A model generated the notes under the pieces. That model did no database searches. It was not told where the DNA came from and saw only the letters and a list, made by a program, of their open reading frames with translations. A program made the position numbers and the translations under genes. A stretch of 64,000 bases of DNA, from assembly GCA_946405805.1 (NCBI GenBank), contig CAMJIL010000003.1, forward strand, positions 1 to 64,000. Direction: 5' to 3'. This stretch comes from an uncultured Prevotellaceae bacterium (lineage in GTDB: Bacteria > Bacteroidota > Bacteroidia > Bacteroidales > Bacteroidaceae). Positions 18,522-26,887 of this stretch are shown piece after piece; the stretch's first letter is position 1; every line of letters starts with the position of its first letter.

Positions 18522-21500
18522 TTAATATCCTATCAGGAGTTTCTTTGTCTTTGAAACATATTTTGACTTGTCACACGAGATTCTTACACGATAGAGGTAC
18601 ATACCTTGCGTGATGCCTGATGCTGTCCACTTATAGGACGTTGTCGGTTTGGTGGCAGAGAATGTGTCACTCCACTCCAGCTGGCCTACGATGCGGCCTG
18701 TCATGTCGATGATTTCGATGTGTATCTCGGCCTCAGAACCCTGCAGGTCGTGGGTAACGTAGAATGTGACGTTCTCGCCCATCTTAGCAGGATTTGGTGA
18801 TACCATGACGTCGGCAATAGAAGGCTCGAAGCCCTTCACGACGTTAAAGTCGAGAGAAACCTGGCTGCTGTTGTTAAGCACATCCCATGCACGGAAAGTG
18901 AGCGAATGTTTACCCAAAGAGAGGTTTGGCAACACAAACCACGTAGAACCGGAGGTATAGCTGTCGTCAGCAAAGGTGAAATTGTCGCTAAGGTTATAGG
19001 TCATCTCGGCACTGCCATCAACAATGAGTTCCATATAGTGTCCCAGCGACGACTCTGCAACATTGATGCCGTCAGCATCGTTTATCTCAGCCACGAAGAA
19101 CGGCGTGCGCCCCACGTTGCCGCCATTGACAAAAGACGGAGTATTCAGGTAGGAATGAATGGCAGGGCCGATAGAGTCATTCACCGCAGCCTCAATGCCG
19201 TAAGGATACATCGACGTATCGTGCCCGTTGGCAGACACCTTATTGTTCTCGTCCAAAGCATGGAGCACCATCAGGCCGTTGGTATTCTCGTCATATATAT
19301 CCTTCGGCACACGGAAGGTGAAACGGAACTGTCCACCGGTGACTGTCGTAGTACCCATGAAGATGTTGGAGTCGTAATCGTCATACTGAAAACGTGTATC
19401 GGCATCGGTTTGTCCGCGACATACGATGGTCTGCTTGGCATCCTTCACAGTGCTGTGGAGCTTGCCGTTGAAGTTTGGTGCCATCTGACCATCAAGCGTC
19501 TCAATGTGTCCCTCGACGGTAACAGTGCTGAGAGCCTTCGTCTGTATTGGGTTACCGGCAGCAATACCATTTATCTTATCTACCTTTACATTATATGTTG
19601 GTATGGCAAGCGACATAGCAGGATCGCCAAGAAGAGCATAGTGATGCTTGTTGACAGTGAGGTCGGAACCTGTCTTCACCAACTGATTCTTTGCACGACG
19701 CTGCACCTCACCAAGCGTCAATGGCTTACCGTTGCTGTCATAGGCAAACAGATTTTCCATCATGTATTTGTCTATCTTCGCATTGTATGTCTCATATACC
19801 GCACGGGCTGCACCATAAGAGGCAATAGCACCACCATCCTTGTTCAGCAGCAATTCCTCACCGAGAGTGCTATGGGTATAGTCGTAAGGCATTGTCTCAC
19901 AGGCTGCCATAATCCACAGCGAATAGTTCTCGCCCTTGAATTTCTTCACATCATCAAGCATCAGTATCTTCTCATGGCTTAACTGATTCCACGAACCGTG
20001 ACCGCCATAATTCATAATGAGCTGACCATCGTTCTGCAACTGCTTGATAAGAGTCTCGACAACGGGATACCTGTTGCCGGTGGAGGTCTTCTTCATGACG
20101 TAGGCATCGGCCATAATCTTCGTCACATTATATCCGCCACGGTCTATCATCTCGTCTGCCAAGTCGTTGATAAACTTCATGTGGCTGTTCTCATCACCAT
20201 CATCGCCAATGAAGGTAATGCCGTTCTGCCAACTGCCTGACGGAGATTTCTCAACGTAATCAACTATCTTATCGACAACCTGCTTTGCTTCTGCATCGGC
20301 GGTAACAGGGATGCGCCCTACTCCACAATCCATCTGCATATTGGTCTGCACAATGCCGTCAGCATTTACTGTCATACCGTCCTGCAATATGGCAACGAAG
20401 TCATCGATAGGCACCGCTCTCGTTTTGTCGTAGGAATTATATGTCTCATAGACAAGGAGGTAATCGTCAACAGAATAGTCTCCTGTAATGGTCTTCATCC
20501 TGTTATCCCACATACAGTCGCCAAGCAGAAGGACATTCTTCACACCGCCGTCGCTACTCTTGTCATAGAACATCTTCAGGTAACGACGATAAGCAGATAC
20601 GTCAGGCGTGCCGCTGGAGAATTCATTATATAATTCGTTGGCCGGAACGATGCGGTATGTCATGCCGTCGTGTGTGGCATGAAGGTCACCAAGACGCTTT
20701 GCCTGATTGTACAGTTTCTTTGATGTCGGAATGATGATGACATAATCCACAGCCTCGTCAGCATGGTGGTTCTGATTCGACACATTTTCCACATACTCTG
20801 CTGCAGGTAAGCTGCCATCAAGGGCGTAGGACTTAGGATTACTGAATGTTGCAAGTATATAATCGATTCTTATCGGACCGCCACTGTTGCAGGCTACTGT
20901 GACTGGCAACGTACCAGAGCCACTACACGTAAACGTTGCAGTAGTGAACATTGTTACATGCTCACTGGAACTTGTCTTAATATTACCGCTCTTGCTTGCC
21001 TCCCCCACGGAAACAGTATAACCCGCGCTTGTTGCCGTAAGAACTGCTGTAACGGTAACTGTACCCGGGCTGTCAGGAATTGAGAGGTTGACAGTCTTTG
21101 AGGTTCCTGCCGTAATTGTCTCTGCCTCCACCAGCTCACGGCCCATCTCATGCCACGCAAAGCCGTCATTCTCGTATAAATCGTGATAGGCAGCACCATT
21201 TGCAACAGCACTGCTGAGCAACTCTGCCTCGGAGCACTCTTTTCTTGCGCCGTCTGTCTGCGTAATGAAATAGTATCCGTAGTCAGAATATGGATTCCTG
21301 GTGCGTGTCGTTACAGCATTGTCGGTATATGATACAGGACCATAGGCATAGAAGTACAGTTGCCCGTCTTTTGGGCACACTGCAACTTCCGGCAAATCAT
21401 CGTGCTCCGCAATCCACTCCTGTGTCAGTTGCTCTGGCACCAATGCGCCACCGAAGCCATAGACCTTCACCTTAGAGATATCGGAGAACCCTGCCTGAGA

Positions 21501-22049
21501 GATAACATCGGAGGTCAGGCGACATATGCCAGTCTCGCTTACACGAATCTTTGCCCATGTGCCAGAGGCTAATACCGATGATGATGAATAGGAAGACGCT
21601 GTCGTCGTCAATGCTGAGGCACGCGTTGCTGACCTCGCAGCATTCTGGGAAACGCCGGAATTGCTTGACGCAACGCTCCACTGTGGAATGTAATCGGTAA
21701 CCTCATACAATCTTCCGTCGCGCTCAACGATAGGATTGAAAGAAGCACGCAGAACGGACTCTTTTCTATCTGTAAAAAAATCATAACCGACAGCTGGACG
21801 TTCGGGAAGTATAATATTCTCTCTCTTTATCTTTTTACGATATTTTCGTGCAAACTTGCGGCTCAAAGGAGTATAGTCAGGATAAAGGATTCGCATAGTA
21901 TAAACAGAATCCTTATAGTTTCCGGACAAGGGAAGGAACTCATTCTTGGGTTCGTCCATCTCCTTGCTCGCCAGCTTATATAAATCTTGCGCCGACACCA
22001 TAACCGGCATCAGCAACAAAAGAAATATAATATGTATTATCTGCACCAA
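18522..22049 (-). CDS. porU: Type IX secretion sortase PorU (peptidase family C25)
   Basis: The 1175-residue exported protein has a signal peptide at 1-20, a long N-terminal beta region and a gingipain-like C25 domain with the catalytic pair His about 684 (NYGGHGSW) and Cys about 717 (MAACETMPY). C-terminal beta domains end in a secretion-type domain (SPNPAKMGENVTFYV ... GMYLYRVRI). PorU cuts off the sorting domain of type IX cargo and joins the cargo to anionic lipopolysaccharide. The 33-residue His-Cys distance agrees with Porphyromonas gingivalis PorU. Its start overlaps the FAH-family gene by 13 nt; porV follows. Confidence 0.93.
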   Translation of the reverse strand: MVQIIHIIFLLLLMPVMVSAQDLYKLASKEMDEPKNEFLPLSGNYKDSVYTMRILYPDYTPLSRKFARKYRKKIKRENIILPERPAVGYDFFTDRKESVLRASFNPIVERDGRLYEVTDYIPQWSVASSNSGVSQNAARSATRASALTTTASSYSSSSVLASGTWAKIRVSETGICRLTSDVISQAGFSDISKVKVYGFGGALVPEQLTQEWIAEHDDLPEVAVCPKDGQLYFYAYGPVSYTDNAVTTRTRNPYSDYGYYFITQTDGARKECSEAELLSSAVANGAAYHDLYENDGFAWHEMGRELVEAETITAGTSKTVNLSIPDSPGTVTVTAVLTATSAGYTVSVGEASKSGNIKTSSSEHVTMFTTATFTCSGSGTLPVTVACNSGGPIRIDYILATFSNPKSYALDGSLPAAEYVENVSNQNHHADEAVDYVIIIPTSKKLYNQAKRLGDLHATHDGMTYRIVPANELYNEFSSGTPDVSAYRRYLKMFYDKSSDGGVKNVLLLGDCMWDNRMKTITGDYSVDDYLLVYETYNSYDKTRAVPIDDFVAILQDGMTVNADGIVQTNMQMDCGVGRIPVTADAEAKQVVDKIVDYVEKSPSGSWQNGITFIGDDGDENSHMKFINDLADEMIDRGGYNVTKIMADAYVMKKTSTGNRYPVVETLIKQLQNDGQLIMNYGGHGSWNQLSHEKILMLDDVKKFKGENYSLWIMAACETMPYDYTHSTLGEELLLNKDGGAIASYGAARAVYETYNAKIDKYMMENLFAYDSNGKPLTLGEVQRRAKNQLVKTGSDLTVNKHHYALLGDPAMSLAIPTYNVKVDKINGIAAGNPIQTKALSTVTVEGHIETLDGQMAPNFNGKLHSTVKDAKQTIVCRGQTDADTRFQYDDYDSNIFMGTTTVTGGQFRFTFRVPKDIYDENTNGLMVLHALDENNKVSANGHDTSMYPYGIEAAVNDSIGPAIHSYLNTPSFVNGGNVGRTPFFVAEINDADGINVAESSLGHYMELIVDGSAEMTYNLSDNFTFADDSYTSGSTWFVLPNLSLGKHSLTFRAWDVLNNSSQVSLDFNVVKGFEPSIADVMVSPNPAKMGENVTFYVTHDLQGSEAEIHIEIIDMTGRIVGQLEWSDTFSATKPTTSYKWTASGITQGMYLYRVRISCDKSKYVSKTKKLLIGY

Positions 22050-22708
22050 AAATCTAAAATCTTCTTTTCGTTTAAGAATCCCTCGATGTGGTCATCAGGC
22101 TTTACAGGGCCCACGCCTACTGGGGTTCCGGTATATATCATATCTCCCGTCTTGAGAGTGAAGTATTGCGATATGTAGCTTATCAGACGGTCAATGGAGC
22201 AAAGCATCTCAACAGTGTTTCCTTTCTGTTTCAGTTCTCCGTTCATCAGCATTGAGAAATCCACTGCCGGGCGTTCCTTTCCCTTCATCTGCTGCTCGTT
22301 CAGCACACTCTCTTTGGGAATCCATTCTCCTATCACCGCTGCTCCGTCAAAACCTTTCGCTATCTCCCAGGGCTGTCCTTCTTCCCTCAGCGCTTTCTGC
22401 ATATCACGCGCCGTGAAGTCTATTCCGACAGTGAAGGCATCGTAGTAGCGATGTGCAAACTGCTCCGGAATGCTCTTGCCTAAGCGACAGATGCGTACTA
22501 CGACCTCTGTTTCATAGTCTATGCGCCCCATGAAATCTGGCACGAAGAACGGTTTTCCGTCTTTCAGCAACGAAGAATCGGCTTTCGTGAAGATGACAGG
22601 ATTACGTTCCGAGTCATTATCAGAAGAGCCAACTCCCTTTTGTAATAACGCAGTTTTTATCTCTTTATTGTGCTGAGCATAGTTCATGCCCACAGCGAAT
22701 ATTTTCAT
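22037..22708 (-). CDS. Fumarylacetoacetate hydrolase family protein
   Basis: The 223-residue protein has the FAH fold signature: KIFAVGMNYAQHNKE at the start, then YETEVVVRI (metal-binding Glu), GIDFTARD, and TGTPVGVGPVKPDD near residue 195. Relatives act as acylpyruvases, oxaloacetate decarboxylases or related enzymes on 2-oxo acids; the exact reaction is not clear. It is the first gene of the porU-porV unit and overlaps porU by 13 nt, an order seen in other Bacteroidales. A functional tie to secretion is not evident. Confidence 0.85.
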   Translation of the reverse strand: MKIFAVGMNYAQHNKEIKTALLQKGVGSSDNDSERNPVIFTKADSSLLKDGKPFFVPDFMGRIDYETEVVVRICRLGKSIPEQFAHRYYDAFTVGIDFTARDMQKALREEGQPWEIAKGFDGAAVIGEWIPKESVLNEQQMKGKERPAVDFSMLMNGELKQKGNTVEMLCSIDRLISYISQYFTLKTGDMIYTGTPVGVGPVKPDDHIEGFLNEKKILDFWCR

Positions 22709-22755
22709 TTTAATTTTATTAAGTTTTTATTTCACTCCCACTTTAACTCCCTATA

Positions 22756-22793
22756 AAGAAAAATGCGCCAGCGCCCCAAGGCACTGACGCATC
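22756..22793 (-). terminator. Rho-independent terminator after tsf
   Basis: On the minus strand ATGCGTCAGTGCC pairs with GGCGCTGGCGCAT (two G-U pairs) around a TTGG loop, followed by TTTTTCTTT. It ends the rplM-rpsI-rpsB-tsf transcript. Confidence 0.85.
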
Positions 22794-22815
22794 TATTATC
22801 GTAATAATCTTTTTA

Positions 22816-23808
22816 TTAATCTGCCTGCAGAGAGAATCTCTTGAATGCAGTAACAGTCAGATCCTTGTCAGCAGACTTCAGATAATCTGTTACAGTCATC
22901 TTAGAGTCCTGGATGAACTCCTGATTGAGCAGACAAGCCTCCTTGTAGAACTTGTTGATACGTCCGTTAACGATACCCTCAAGCATCTGTGCAGGAATGC
23001 TTGCAGCCTTCTCAGCAGAAACAGTAGCAATGATTTCCTTTGCCTTAGCAACGTCCTCAGCTGTAATCCATCCCTTAGCCATGTTAGACTCCATGTGATC
23101 CTCAGAGTCAACGTGTGCTGGGTTGATACCAGCCTTCTTCAGAGCGTTGTCAACAGCCTTCTGTACCTGCTCCTGCTTTGTCTTCTCACGAGCAACAGTC
23201 TTCTCCTCCTCAATGATTTTTGGATCAACGTCAGCCTCGCTGAGAGCAACTGGCTTCATAGCAGCTACCTGCATAGCAACAGCGTGTGCCTGCTCCTCTG
23301 CTGGCTTATTGGTCTGTACCATTGTGCAGAGAGTGTTCTTGTTCATGTGGTTGTAGCAAGATACATTCTCACCCTCGAGGTAGAGGTATCCGTCCAGTTC
23401 CATCTTCTCACCTGTTACACCAGATCTCTCTGTAACAGCTGCAGCAACGGTCTGGCCGTTAGCAAGTGTAAGATTGTTAACCTCGTCGATGCTCTTAGCC
23501 TTTGCAGCAACAGCAGCGTCGAGGATTTCCTGTGTCAACTTTATGTAGTCAGCACCGTTAGCAACGAAATCGGTTTCACACTTCAGGGCGATAATAGCAC
23601 TGAATCCGTTAGCGCTCTTAACGAGTACACAACCATTTGATGTCTCACGATCACCACGCTTCGCAGCGATTGCCTGACCACGCTCACGGAGGATCTCCTT
23701 AGCACGATCCATATCGCCGTCAGCCTCTGTCAGAGCCTTCTTCACGTCAGCAAGACCAGCGCCTGTCATAGCACGCAGAGTCTTGATGCTTTCCATTGTT
23801 ATAGCCAT
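22816..23808 (-). CDS. tsf: Elongation factor Ts
   Basis: The 330-residue protein is the nucleotide exchange factor for EF-Tu. The N-terminal UBA-like domain has MESIKTLRAMTGAGLADVKKAL, followed by the core contact KCETDFVA at about residue 78. The middle insert (about residues 195-250, Lys/Glu-rich) makes it longer than the 283-residue E. coli form. It lies 48 nt after rpsB and is the last gene of the ribosomal operon; a clear terminator follows. Confidence 0.96.
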   Translation of the reverse strand: MAITMESIKTLRAMTGAGLADVKKALTEADGDMDRAKEILRERGQAIAAKRGDRETSNGCVLVKSANGFSAIIALKCETDFVANGADYIKLTQEILDAAVAAKAKSIDEVNNLTLANGQTVAAAVTERSGVTGEKMELDGYLYLEGENVSCYNHMNKNTLCTMVQTNKPAEEQAHAVAMQVAAMKPVALSEADVDPKIIEEEKTVAREKTKQEQVQKAVDNALKKAGINPAHVDSEDHMESNMAKGWITAEDVAKAKEIIATVSAEKAASIPAQMLEGIVNGRINKFYKEACLLNQEFIQDSKMTVTDYLKSADKDLTVTAFKRFSLQAD

Positions 23809-23856
23809 TGTAATAACTAATTTTTTAAGTGAAATAAATTAAATGTAGAAACCAGA

Positions 23857-24759
23857 TTACTCAGCATCCTCTGCCTTTTCTTCAGCTACCTCAGCCTCTT
23901 CAGCTTCTTCAGCAGCCTTCTTTGCAGACTTTCTTGTAGCTTTCTTCTCTGGCTTCTCAGCTGGCTCCTCGTCCTCATCAGCAGGAGCAGCAGCCTCTGC
24001 AACCTTCTCTACCTTCTTGATGCGTGGCTTATCCTCCTGCTCAGCAGCAGCCTTTTCGTCAGCCTTCTCTGCCTTACGCTCTGCGAGACCCTCGTTGATA
24101 GCGTCACACATAGCATTGAGGATTACCTCTACTGAATCCTTTGCATCGTCGTTTGCAGGGATAGCATAGTCAACGTCGTTAGGATTTGTGTTGGTATCAG
24201 TGATTGCAAATACAGGGATATTAAGACGATGAGCCTCCTTAACAGCGATGTGCTCCTTCTCAATATCAACGATGAAGAGTGCTGATGGCAGACGTGTCAG
24301 GTCAACGATAGAACCGAGGTTCTTCTCCAACTTAGCACGCTGACGAGAAATCTGGAGCAACTCACGCTTTGAAAGATTAGCGAAAGTGCCGTCAGAAGTC
24401 ATCTTGTCGATAGTTGCCATCTTCTTGATAGCCTTACGTATTGTCTGGAAGTTTGTAAGCATACCACCAGCCCAACGCTCGTTAACGTATGGCATCTGTA
24501 CGCTCTGTGCCTTCTCAGCAACAACGTCCTTAGCCTGCTTCTTTGTAGCAACAAAGAGAATCTTCTTACCCTGCTTAGCTATATTCTTCAGTGCTTCTGC
24601 AGCCTCATCAATCTTAACGACTGTCTTGTTAAGGTCAATGATATGGATGCCATTGCGTTCCATGAAGATGTATGGAGCCATTGCTGGATTCCATTTACGC
24701 TTGAGGTGTCCGAAATGACAACCTGCCTGAAGTAACTGTTCAAAATTTGTTCTTGACAT
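23857..24759 (-). CDS. rpsB: 30S ribosomal protein S2
   Basis: The 300-residue protein has the S2 start (FEQLLQAGCHFGHLKRKWNP), WAGGMLTNF near residue 95, and LPSALFIVDIEKEH. The S2 fold ends near residue 230. A further 65-70 residues are almost only Ala, Glu and Lys with some Pro, an extension beyond the 241 residues of E. coli S2. A structured leader of about 140 nt lies between rpsI and this gene. Confidence 0.96.
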   Translation of the reverse strand: MSRTNFEQLLQAGCHFGHLKRKWNPAMAPYIFMERNGIHIIDLNKTVVKIDEAAEALKNIAKQGKKILFVATKKQAKDVVAEKAQSVQMPYVNERWAGGMLTNFQTIRKAIKKMATIDKMTSDGTFANLSKRELLQISRQRAKLEKNLGSIVDLTRLPSALFIVDIEKEHIAVKEAHRLNIPVFAITDTNTNPNDVDYAIPANDDAKDSVEVILNAMCDAINEGLAERKAEKADEKAAAEQEDKPRIKKVEKVAEAAAPADEDEEPAEKPEKKATRKSAKKAAEEAEEAEVAEEKAEDAE

Positions 24760-24802
24760 AATGTTCTTTTTAAATTTGTTTACTTTCTTTTTTAATTGCT
24801 AT

Positions 24803-24882
24803 TTTAAGCAACCAACACACTGGGTAGCCTACACATTATTATATAATAAGAGCGTGTGTAGAGTCCCGGGTGTTTAGATGCT
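24803..24882 (-). promoter_or_regulatory. Structured leader upstream of rpsB
   Basis: The minus-strand RNA between rpsI and rpsB can fold into one long stem: ACAC pairs with GTGT, GGG with CCC, and CTACACA with TGTGTAG. The segments are separated by an internal loop (ACT against GCTA), and the apical loop is AU-rich. There is no T run after it, so it is not an intrinsic terminator. Position and shape suit an S2 autoregulatory leader or a processing site (inference). Confidence 0.5.
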
Positions 24883-24897
24883 AAACTAAGTCTGCTA

Positions 24898-25284
24898 TTA
24901 ACGCTTAGAGAACTGGAAGCGGCGACGTGCCTTTGGACGACCTGGCTTCTTACGTTCTACCTCACGTGCATCACGTGTCAGGAAGCCATGATCCTTCAGT
25001 TTCTTCTTATCTTCAGCATCAACCTTTACCAGTGCGCGTGCAATAGCGAGTCTGAGAGCCTGAGACTGACCAGTAAAGCCACCGCCATCAAGATTAGCCT
25101 TGATATCGTACTTTCCTGTTGCCTCGAGCAGCTCCAATGGCTGCTTTACAACGTACTGCAGGATAGCAGATGGGAAATATTCTGTTATATCTACCTTATT
25201 GATAGTTATCTTACCGGTGCCCTCTGACATATATACACGTGCAATAGCACTCTTGCGGCGACCGATTGCGTTTATTACTTCCAT
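24898..25284 (-). CDS. rpsI: 30S ribosomal protein S9
   Basis: The 128-residue protein shows the S9 pattern: VINAIGRRKSAIARVYM at the start, GGGFTGQSQALRLAIARAL in the middle, and the basic end KKPGRPKARRRFQFSKR whose last Arg reaches the P-site tRNA. It lies 17 nt after rplM, the conserved L13-S9 pair. Confidence 0.97.
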   Translation of the reverse strand: MEVINAIGRRKSAIARVYMSEGTGKITINKVDITEYFPSAILQYVVKQPLELLEATGKYDIKANLDGGGFTGQSQALRLAIARALVKVDAEDKKKLKDHGFLTRDAREVERKKPGRPKARRRFQFSKR

Positions 25285-25301
25285 TGTATCTTACTTTGTG
25301 T

Positions 25302-25763
25302 TTATTTATACTGATTGATATCGATTGCCTTAGGCTTCTGAGCCTCTTGCTTGTGCTCAGCGCCCTCGTATATGTAGAGGTTATTCATCAGAGAACGTCC
25401 CAGTATGCCTTTTGGAAGCATACCCTTTACAGCGTGACGGAGCATCTTCTCAACGCCACCATTCTTCTTACGCAGTTCAGCAGGAGTATTGAAACGCTGA
25501 CCACCTGGGTAACCAGTGTAACGTGTGTAAACCTTATCGGTTTCTTTCTTACCTGTGAAGACTACCTTTTCTGCGTTAATTATAATAACATTGTCACCAC
25601 AATCAACATGCGGAGTAAAGGTTGGCTTGTACTTACCACGAAGCAGCTTTGCCACTTTCGAAGCGAAACGTCCAACTACCTGATCAGTAGCATCAACAAC
25701 GACCCACTCCTTCTTCGCTGTTTCCTTGTTGATGGAAATTGTCTTGTAACTTAAAGTGTTCAT
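25302..25763 (-). CDS. rplM: 50S ribosomal protein L13
   Basis: The 153-residue protein has the L13 motifs: WVVVDATDQVVGRFASKVAKLLRGK near residue 20, HVDCGDNVIIINAEKV near 55 and HAVKGMLPKGILGRSLM near 112. It is the first gene of the rplM-rpsI-rpsB-tsf operon and is preceded by a leader of about 185 nt. Confidence 0.97.
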   Translation of the reverse strand: MNTLSYKTISINKETAKKEWVVVDATDQVVGRFASKVAKLLRGKYKPTFTPHVDCGDNVIIINAEKVVFTGKKETDKVYTRYTGYPGGQRFNTPAELRKKNGGVEKMLRHAVKGMLPKGILGRSLMNNLYIYEGAEHKQEAQKPKAIDINQYK

Positions 25764-25948
25764 TCTTAAGTTTCTTTTAAAATTACTTTATTAATATACA
25801 TTCTTCGGAGTTGGATTCACTAACCGTAGGCGCGGCCAAACGCCGTACTATTAACACCTTCTCCAATGGGTGGGGCTCTAAGTGTACCCCAGCGGTTTTC
25901 TCAAACCAAGAAACCAAGCGCCGGTAGTCTAGGTCGACGCAGTTTCGG
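25764..25948 (-). promoter_or_regulatory. Long GC-rich leader of the rplM operon
   Basis: From the promoter at 25953 to the rplM ATG there are about 185 nt. The distal 110 nt are GC-rich with several inverted segments (for example ACGGCGTTTGGCCGCGCC, and GGGGTACACTTAGAGCCCC as a 5-bp stem). The last 40 nt before the gene are AT-rich, as is usual for initiation in this phylum. No open frame of use is seen. It could be an L13 leader controlling the operon. Confidence 0.5.
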
Positions 25949-25952
25949 GTTG

Positions 25953-25981
25953 CAAAGGTATAAAAAAATCCTCACATACAA
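25953..25981 (-). promoter_or_regulatory. Promoter of the rplM-rpsI-rpsB-tsf operon
   Basis: TACCTTTG on the minus strand (25953-25960) with TTG 18 bp earlier (25979-25981). The TTG lies inside the terminator hairpin of the upstream methyltransferase gene. Confidence 0.6.
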
Positions 25982-26000
25982 CGTGCGTATATGCGAGGAG
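25962..26000 (-). terminator. Terminator after the TrmH/SpoU gene
   Basis: On the minus strand CCTCGCATATAC pairs with GTATGTGAGG around a short loop, followed by seven T. It overlaps the promoter of the rplM operon. Confidence 0.7.
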
Positions 26001-26036
26001 GATACAACTTTTATGCTTTTTTAACAGTTTTGCTGC

Positions 26037-26834
26037 CTATTTCTTCTTTTCTTGCCTTTGTCTGACGGCTTCGAACATCAAAATTGCGGAAGAAACAGAA
26101 ACGTTAAGGCTATCGAGTTTTCCACACATCGGAATGCGGATATGCCTGTCTGCAGCCTCACGCCATTGGGTTGTAAGACCTGTTGCCTCTGTTCCCATCA
26201 CAATAGCTGTCGGGCGTTTCATGTCTGTATCATAATATAGTGACGAATCCTGCAACTGTGCGGTAAGTATCTGAATGCCTTTTTCTTTCAGCCAAGCAAT
26301 ACACTCCTCGCTTGTGCATGCTACAGTAGGAACAGTAAACGCTGCTCCTATAGAGGCCCTTACCAGATTAGGATTATACAAATCAGTCAGCGGGTCACAG
26401 ATTATCACACCATCAACACCGGCAGCATCAGCAGAACGCAGTATAGCCCCCATATTTCCTGGCTTCTCGACAGACTCCAGCACTATGTACAAGGGGTTCT
26501 CCCCCATCCTATTTTCGAGGTCTTTCAACGTGTGCTGTCGGGTCTTCACAACGGCCACCATTCCTTCTGTCGAACCACGATAGGCTATCTTTTCATAGAC
26601 CCTCGAAGAAACTTCTACAACCTCTATGCCATCAGTAGGGATATTCTTCAAGTCATCACCACATTTCTCGCAGTCGGCAAAGATAGTCTGCACCTCATAG
26701 CCAGCATTGATGCAATGGAGCAGTTCTCTTTGTCCTTCTACCACAAAGAGTCCCTCCTGCCGCCTGACAGCAGATTTCTGCTGCAACAGCAAGAGGTGCT
26801 TTATGCGTTCGTTCTGTAAAGAAGTAATCTCCAA
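26037..26834 (-). CDS. TrmH/SpoU-family RNA 2'-O-methyltransferase
   Basis: The 265-residue protein has an N-terminal RNA-binding (SpoU substrate-binding) part (residues 1-95) and a SPOUT knot domain with ESVEKPGNMGAILRSADAAG near 118, IVMGTEATGL near 205 and IPMCGKLDSLNVSVSSAILMFE near 230. These are motifs 1-3 of the family. It resembles the 23S rRNA and tRNA Gm methylases; the target nucleotide cannot be read. It lies between typA and the ribosomal operon, with its own terminator. Confidence 0.88.
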   Translation of the reverse strand: MEITSLQNERIKHLLLLQQKSAVRRQEGLFVVEGQRELLHCINAGYEVQTIFADCEKCGDDLKNIPTDGIEVVEVSSRVYEKIAYRGSTEGMVAVVKTRQHTLKDLENRMGENPLYIVLESVEKPGNMGAILRSADAAGVDGVIICDPLTDLYNPNLVRASIGAAFTVPTVACTSEECIAWLKEKGIQILTAQLQDSSLYYDTDMKRPTAIVMGTEATGLTTQWREAADRHIRIPMCGKLDSLNVSVSSAILMFEAVRQRQEKKK

Positions 26835-26840
26835 GCCCCC

Positions 26841-26882
26841 TTTAAACTTTAAACTTTAAACTTTAAACTCTAAACTCTAAAC
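26841..26882 (-). repeat. Heptamer array (TTTAAAC x4, TCTAAAC x2)
   Basis: Six uninterrupted 7-bp units lie between the typA stop and the methyltransferase start. The sequence is different from the other arrays but the period is the same. Confidence 0.85.
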
Positions 26883-26887
26883 TATCC

